From: Ampullaceana balthica
Taxonomy: Eukaryota; Mollusca; Gastropoda; Lymnaeidae
Assembly: GCA_944989445.1 (NCBI GenBank)
Contig: CALYLW010000016.1
Coordinates: 2,522,505-2,586,504, forward strand
Length of the DNA: 64,000 nt
Reading direction: 5' to 3'
In this document: positions 60,441 to 64,000 of the stretch, in pieces
Layout of the letters: every line of letters begins with the position of its first letter
How positions within the stretch are numbered: position 1 is the stretch's first letter
Translations under genes and position numbers: made by a program
Notes under the pieces: model-generated
Database searches by the model: none
Seen by the model: only the letters and a program-made list of their open reading frames with translations
Told to the model about the DNA's origin: nothing

Positions 60441-61504
60441 TATAATTAAGTCACTTTCACTAACTCTTTGAGAAGGGATATATATTAGGATCAAGTTCAG
60501 TCAAGCACACATTTTTTTTAAAGCTAGAAACTTTCTACAAACATGTTTTATGTCCAAATTGTAATTAGTATTGCCTTTGTCTTTATAAGGACTACTTTAT
60601 GTTTAATGAACAAAGAAATTAGATAAAACTCATCTCCAAACAAATGTCTAATCATACTATAGTACCTCAACATTGACATTATTTCAGACATCGTTTTCAG
60701 CGCGATGTAAAATTTAATATCTCTAACTAATTTTAAAATATTTTATTCAAATAAACTCAAAGAAGTTTGAGGTTGTCTCTTTATTTGTTTACATCAGTCA
60801 ACTTTCAATAAATGGGCAACATTTGTTGCCTATTAAAATGTTATGTAAGAAAAAAGAGCAACAACTTCTCTCGACCAATTGATCGCAATATCTCACAGAT
60901 TTTGTTTTATAAACTCAATATTTTCTTTTAAATCTTACCGATAGTTTGCCAATGAATTTTTATTGGTAACCATATAAGAACCCCGTACTGCAATCGCTAT
61001 ACAGGTCCTCCTATATATATTCTCAATCGTTTTTAATATAGTTTTGGATGTTGTGAATTTTGTTTGGCCATAATTTGTGTTAATCTATTCCTGAAAATTA
61101 CATTCTGCACATAATACCGAAAGCGACTTTCTATATGTTCAACGCACCACTGCCATGATTTTAGCACAAGTCTAATGGCAGTGAATCTCGTCTTTTTTTT
61201 TATTAATGTGTTTTATTTTTAAATCTTTTATATTAACTCATGGTGCCTGTTTGAACCCTTGCTTGCTTGCTTGCTTGTCACCAAAACTTTGGATCGATTT
61301 TTAACCCACTTTCTCGTAAGCTAGCGATTTGTAATTTTGCAGGCAGACTCGTGCCAATGATAAAAACGATGTATCAAAATTTCAGATCGATCGCATGTAC
61401 TGTAATTAAATTATTGAATTTTTAGATTATTTTATTTATCTCTATGTATCATGTTAAATTTTTGAGATAGAGTGTCGCGGTGCGTATTATATTGAACGAC
61501 CTTT
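60441..61504. other. No gene recognised
   Basis: AT-rich. A short (CTTG)n run lies at about 61259-61277. No coding signal was found. Confidence 0.5.
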
Positions 61505-61767
61505 GGGGCCGTCCATAAAATACGTCACGCTATTTTGACCATTTTTAACTTCCCCCCTCCCCCCTGTCACAAAATGTTACACATCTTGGACCCCCCCCCC
61601 TAAAGTACGTCACACTTTCAAACAAAAATGTTTTTATATAAAATTTAATATAAAACAGCGTGATGTCACACATGGCCGGACCCCCCCCCTTTCCCCTGTC
61701 ACAAACTGTCACACTTTCTTACACCCCCTCCCACCTCTGGAGCGTGACGTACTTTATGGACGGCCCC
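61505..61767 (-). mobile_element. MITE with GGGGCCGTCCATAAA termini, copy 2
   Basis: It begins GGGGCCGTCCATAAAATACG and ends with the inverse of GGGGCCGTCCATAAAGTACG. It is flanked by TTT on both sides (a 3-bp duplication). Its reverse complement matches copy 1 (1854-2112) throughout, including AAGAAAGTGTGACA, TTTTATATTAAATTTTA and AGTTAAAAATGGTCAAAA. Confidence 0.88.
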
Positions 61768-62511
61768 TTTCCTGTCGCTCAATAAGGTGCGTATTTTATT
61801 GACAACACATTTTATAAACATATTCCTGATCGGTGCGCACTATATTAAACATGTTTTACGACACAACTGCAATTTTGTATTTTTGGATGGTCTTGCGCTG
61901 CGTATTATAATGAACATTCTTTTTAGTTATGTCTCGTACATAAAGGATTTATAGTCAAAAAGTTGTTTTTTTTTACGGGTTTTAAAAAAAATTATTATTT
62001 GTCTCTCAATTATTTTTTTAAGTTGTTGTTTTTCTCTTTCTTTTAGTTTTATCTTTGAACATCGATGAACTTTAGATCGTCTTTAACTTGGTCGAGTTGC
62101 TGATTAGTAAATCTGGTTTGAGGGTCTGTCCACTAGTTCTATAATTCATAGTAGGATGGCGACTAACTTATATGACGAGTTTTGGGTAAAAATATCGTGA
62201 CGACTATTGGAATATTTCATGGGAGGAGGGGGGTGTAAATGAGATTGTTTGATGCGTGACCACCACTAAGACCAAATACTCTATCTTTCAACAAGACACG
62301 TTCATGTTGTGTTCTGTCAACCAAACGCCAATTTACACAGGGCAAAATCGCCATCCGTGTGTCAGGTGAACAATGCTCTGCGTACAATTACGGCAATTAT
62401 AGGATTAGCTCCCTTGATAAGTTGTCTGCCTGTGATTGAAGGTTGGGATCTGAGTTCTGTTGTCACGTGACTGTGATACCTGGCTGTCAATGCCTGAGGA
62501 GAGATTGGAGG
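61768..62511. other. No gene recognised
   Basis: AT-rich, then mixed sequence. No feature was supported. Confidence 0.5.
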
Positions 62512-63087
62512 GCTTGGAGGTACAGGTGGGTTGGCTTGGAGGTACAGGTGGGTTGGCTTAGGGGTACAGGTGGGTTGGAGGTATAGGTGGGTTGGAGGTA
62601 CAGGTGGGTTGGCTTTGAGGTACAGGTGGGTTGGAGGTACAGGTGGGTTGGCTTGGAGGTACAGGTGGGTTGGCTTGGAGGTACATGTGGGTTAGAAGTA
62701 CAGGTGGGTTGAAGGTACAGGTGGGTTGTCTTGGAGGTACAGGTGGGTTGGCTTGGAGGTACAGGTGGGTTGGCTTGGATGTACAGGGGGTTGACTTGGA
62801 GGTACAGGTGGGTTGGCTTGGAGGTACAGGTGGGTTGGCTTGGAGGTACAGGGGCTTGGCTTGGAGGTACAGGTGGGTTGGATGTACAGATGGGTTTGCT
62901 TGGAGGTACAGGTGGGTTGGCTTGGAGGTACAGGTGGATTGGCTTATAGGTACAGGGGGTTGACTTGGAGGTACAGGTGGGTTGGTTTGGAGGTAAAGGT
63001 GGGTTGGAGGTACAGGTGGGTTGGAGTTACAGGTGGGTTGGCTTGGAGGTACAGGTATGTTGGATTGGAGGTAACAGGTGGTGGCCT
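62512..63087. repeat. 22-bp GT-rich minisatellite, about 28 copies
   Basis: The unit is GGTGGGTTGGCTTGGAGGTA plus CA. Many copies lack the GGCTT block, giving 16-bp short units, so unit length varies. Confidence 0.93.
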
Positions 63088-63184
63088 ATTAATAATTATA
63101 TGAACTTAAATATACATTAGTAAGTGGATACGTAATTTTAATACCATAAGTATTTATAAGTGGATATGTATGTGAATATGAATA

Positions 63185-63560
63185 TGTAAATGCACTTCTG
63201 AGTGTGGAAGTATTCACTTCTAAACGTAAATGTATGCACTTGAAAGCGTGGATGTATGCATTTCTAAAAATTGATGTATGCACTTCTAGTCATGTATGTA
63301 TGCACTTCTATCGTGAATCCGTGCAGTTCTATGCGTGGATGTATGCACTTCTAAGGGTGGATGTATGCACTTCTAAGCGTGGATGTATGCACTTCTAAGC
63401 ATGGATGTATGCAGTTCTAAGCGTGGATGTATGCACTTCTAAGGGTGGATGTATGCACTTCTAAGCGTGGATGTATGCACTTCTAAGCATGGATGTATGC
63501 ACTTGTAAGCATGGATGTATGGATTTCTAAGCGTGGATGTATGCACTTGTAAGCGCCAAT
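63185..63560. repeat. 22-bp minisatellite, about 17 copies
   Basis: The unit is GTGGATGTATGCACTTCTAA plus GC. Copies at the left edge are degenerate and copies from 63320 to 63550 are close to identical. Confidence 0.93.
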
Positions 63561-64000
63561 GTGCCGGGTCGATGGAACCGTCTACATATCATCCTGTAAA
63601 AGGTTGCAACCCGCCCACCATAATTGGCAACCTGAAACCAAAAATACATTGCAAGGGAAGTTACTCTTAGTTCCCAGTCTTAAGAATGACCTCCCCGTGG
63701 CATGAATATTCCAAATTTGGCGGATCTGAATGCTATGACGTTCTTTTCTCCTGGCCGATTTTTTTTCGGTTGTTGGGTGGGGGTCGGCTATGGGGGGTGA
63801 ATACTGCAATAAATTCCTTTTATAATCAAATCGATAATCAGATTTCTGCTAGTGTCTTCAGACAGAGCTGAGCGGAGCGGCGCAATCTTTTACCCAGCGC
63901 CATTACTCGGCATACTAAAACCGTTTGGCAAATTACGTCCCTTTTGTCAGGGACGAGGTGGTCTCCCTCCATCATAAGCTGTTTGTTTTTTTTAACTTCT
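63561..64000. other. No gene recognised
   Basis: Unique sequence to the window end. Small frames only. Confidence 0.5.

Overview
This is eukaryotic, almost certainly animal, genomic DNA. The evidence is an intron-bearing receptor-like locus, tRNA-derived SINEs, a LINE remnant, several hAT-type DNA transposons, and an extreme density of microsatellite and minisatellite arrays. A marine invertebrate, perhaps a mollusc or another lophotrochozoan, fits the look of the repeats and the natriuretic-peptide-receptor-like exons, but the sequence alone does not prove it. There is no bacterial-style gene content. Most long open frames here are stop-free translations of tandem repeats, not genes.

Genes. 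Two convincing coding exons lie on the + strand. Exon A is 11351-12317 and exon B is 24470-25178. Both encode a hydrophobic signal or anchor segment followed by the N-terminal half of an ANF_receptor (type I periplasmic-binding-like) ligand-binding domain, as in natriuretic peptide receptors and receptor guanylate cyclases. Both end at an identical phase-1 splice donor (A followed by GTAAGT). A third, decayed piece of the same domain lies at 34871-35059. It can be read to another possible phase-1 donor if one frameshift is allowed. No transmembrane, kinase-homology or cyclase exon was recognised anywhere in the window. The copies are therefore either duplicated first exons that splice to shared or distant downstream exons, or tandem paralogous genes with very large introns.

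Mobile elements. A 1.68-kb hAT element (2205-3881) has perfect 12-bp terminal inverted repeats, a perfect 8-bp target duplication and a broken transposase. Three other short hAT-type families are recognised by 8-bp target duplications (9892-10070 with 45440-45605; 52248-52676; 60001-60432). A MITE ending GGGGCCGTCCATAAA is present twice in opposite orientation (1854-2112, 61505-61767). A 112-bp TA-flanked inverted-repeat element lies at 52059-52170. SINE copies or fragments lie at about 1318-1545, 26440-26745, 46376-46432 and 58118-58405. A LINE reverse-transcriptase 3' end remnant lies at 33924-34436 on the minus strand.

Repeats. More than 25 tandem arrays, with units of 2 to 74 bp, occupy roughly a third or more of the window. 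The largest are a 25-bp array (16322-19272), a 40-bp array open in all three forward frames (21108-23190), an 18-bp array (27098-27949), a TACA tetranucleotide array (28625-30746), a G-rich 37-bp array (about 32300-33720), a 15-bp array (48360-50226) and a 12-bp array (53358-56692). The 26.8-28.6 kb region is a tandem set of about 330-bp units. Two of those units appear to have given rise to the 18-bp and the TACA arrays. The whole block is flanked by a 30-bp direct repeat.

The remaining stretches are AT-rich, intron-like or intergenic DNA in which no gene could be supported.
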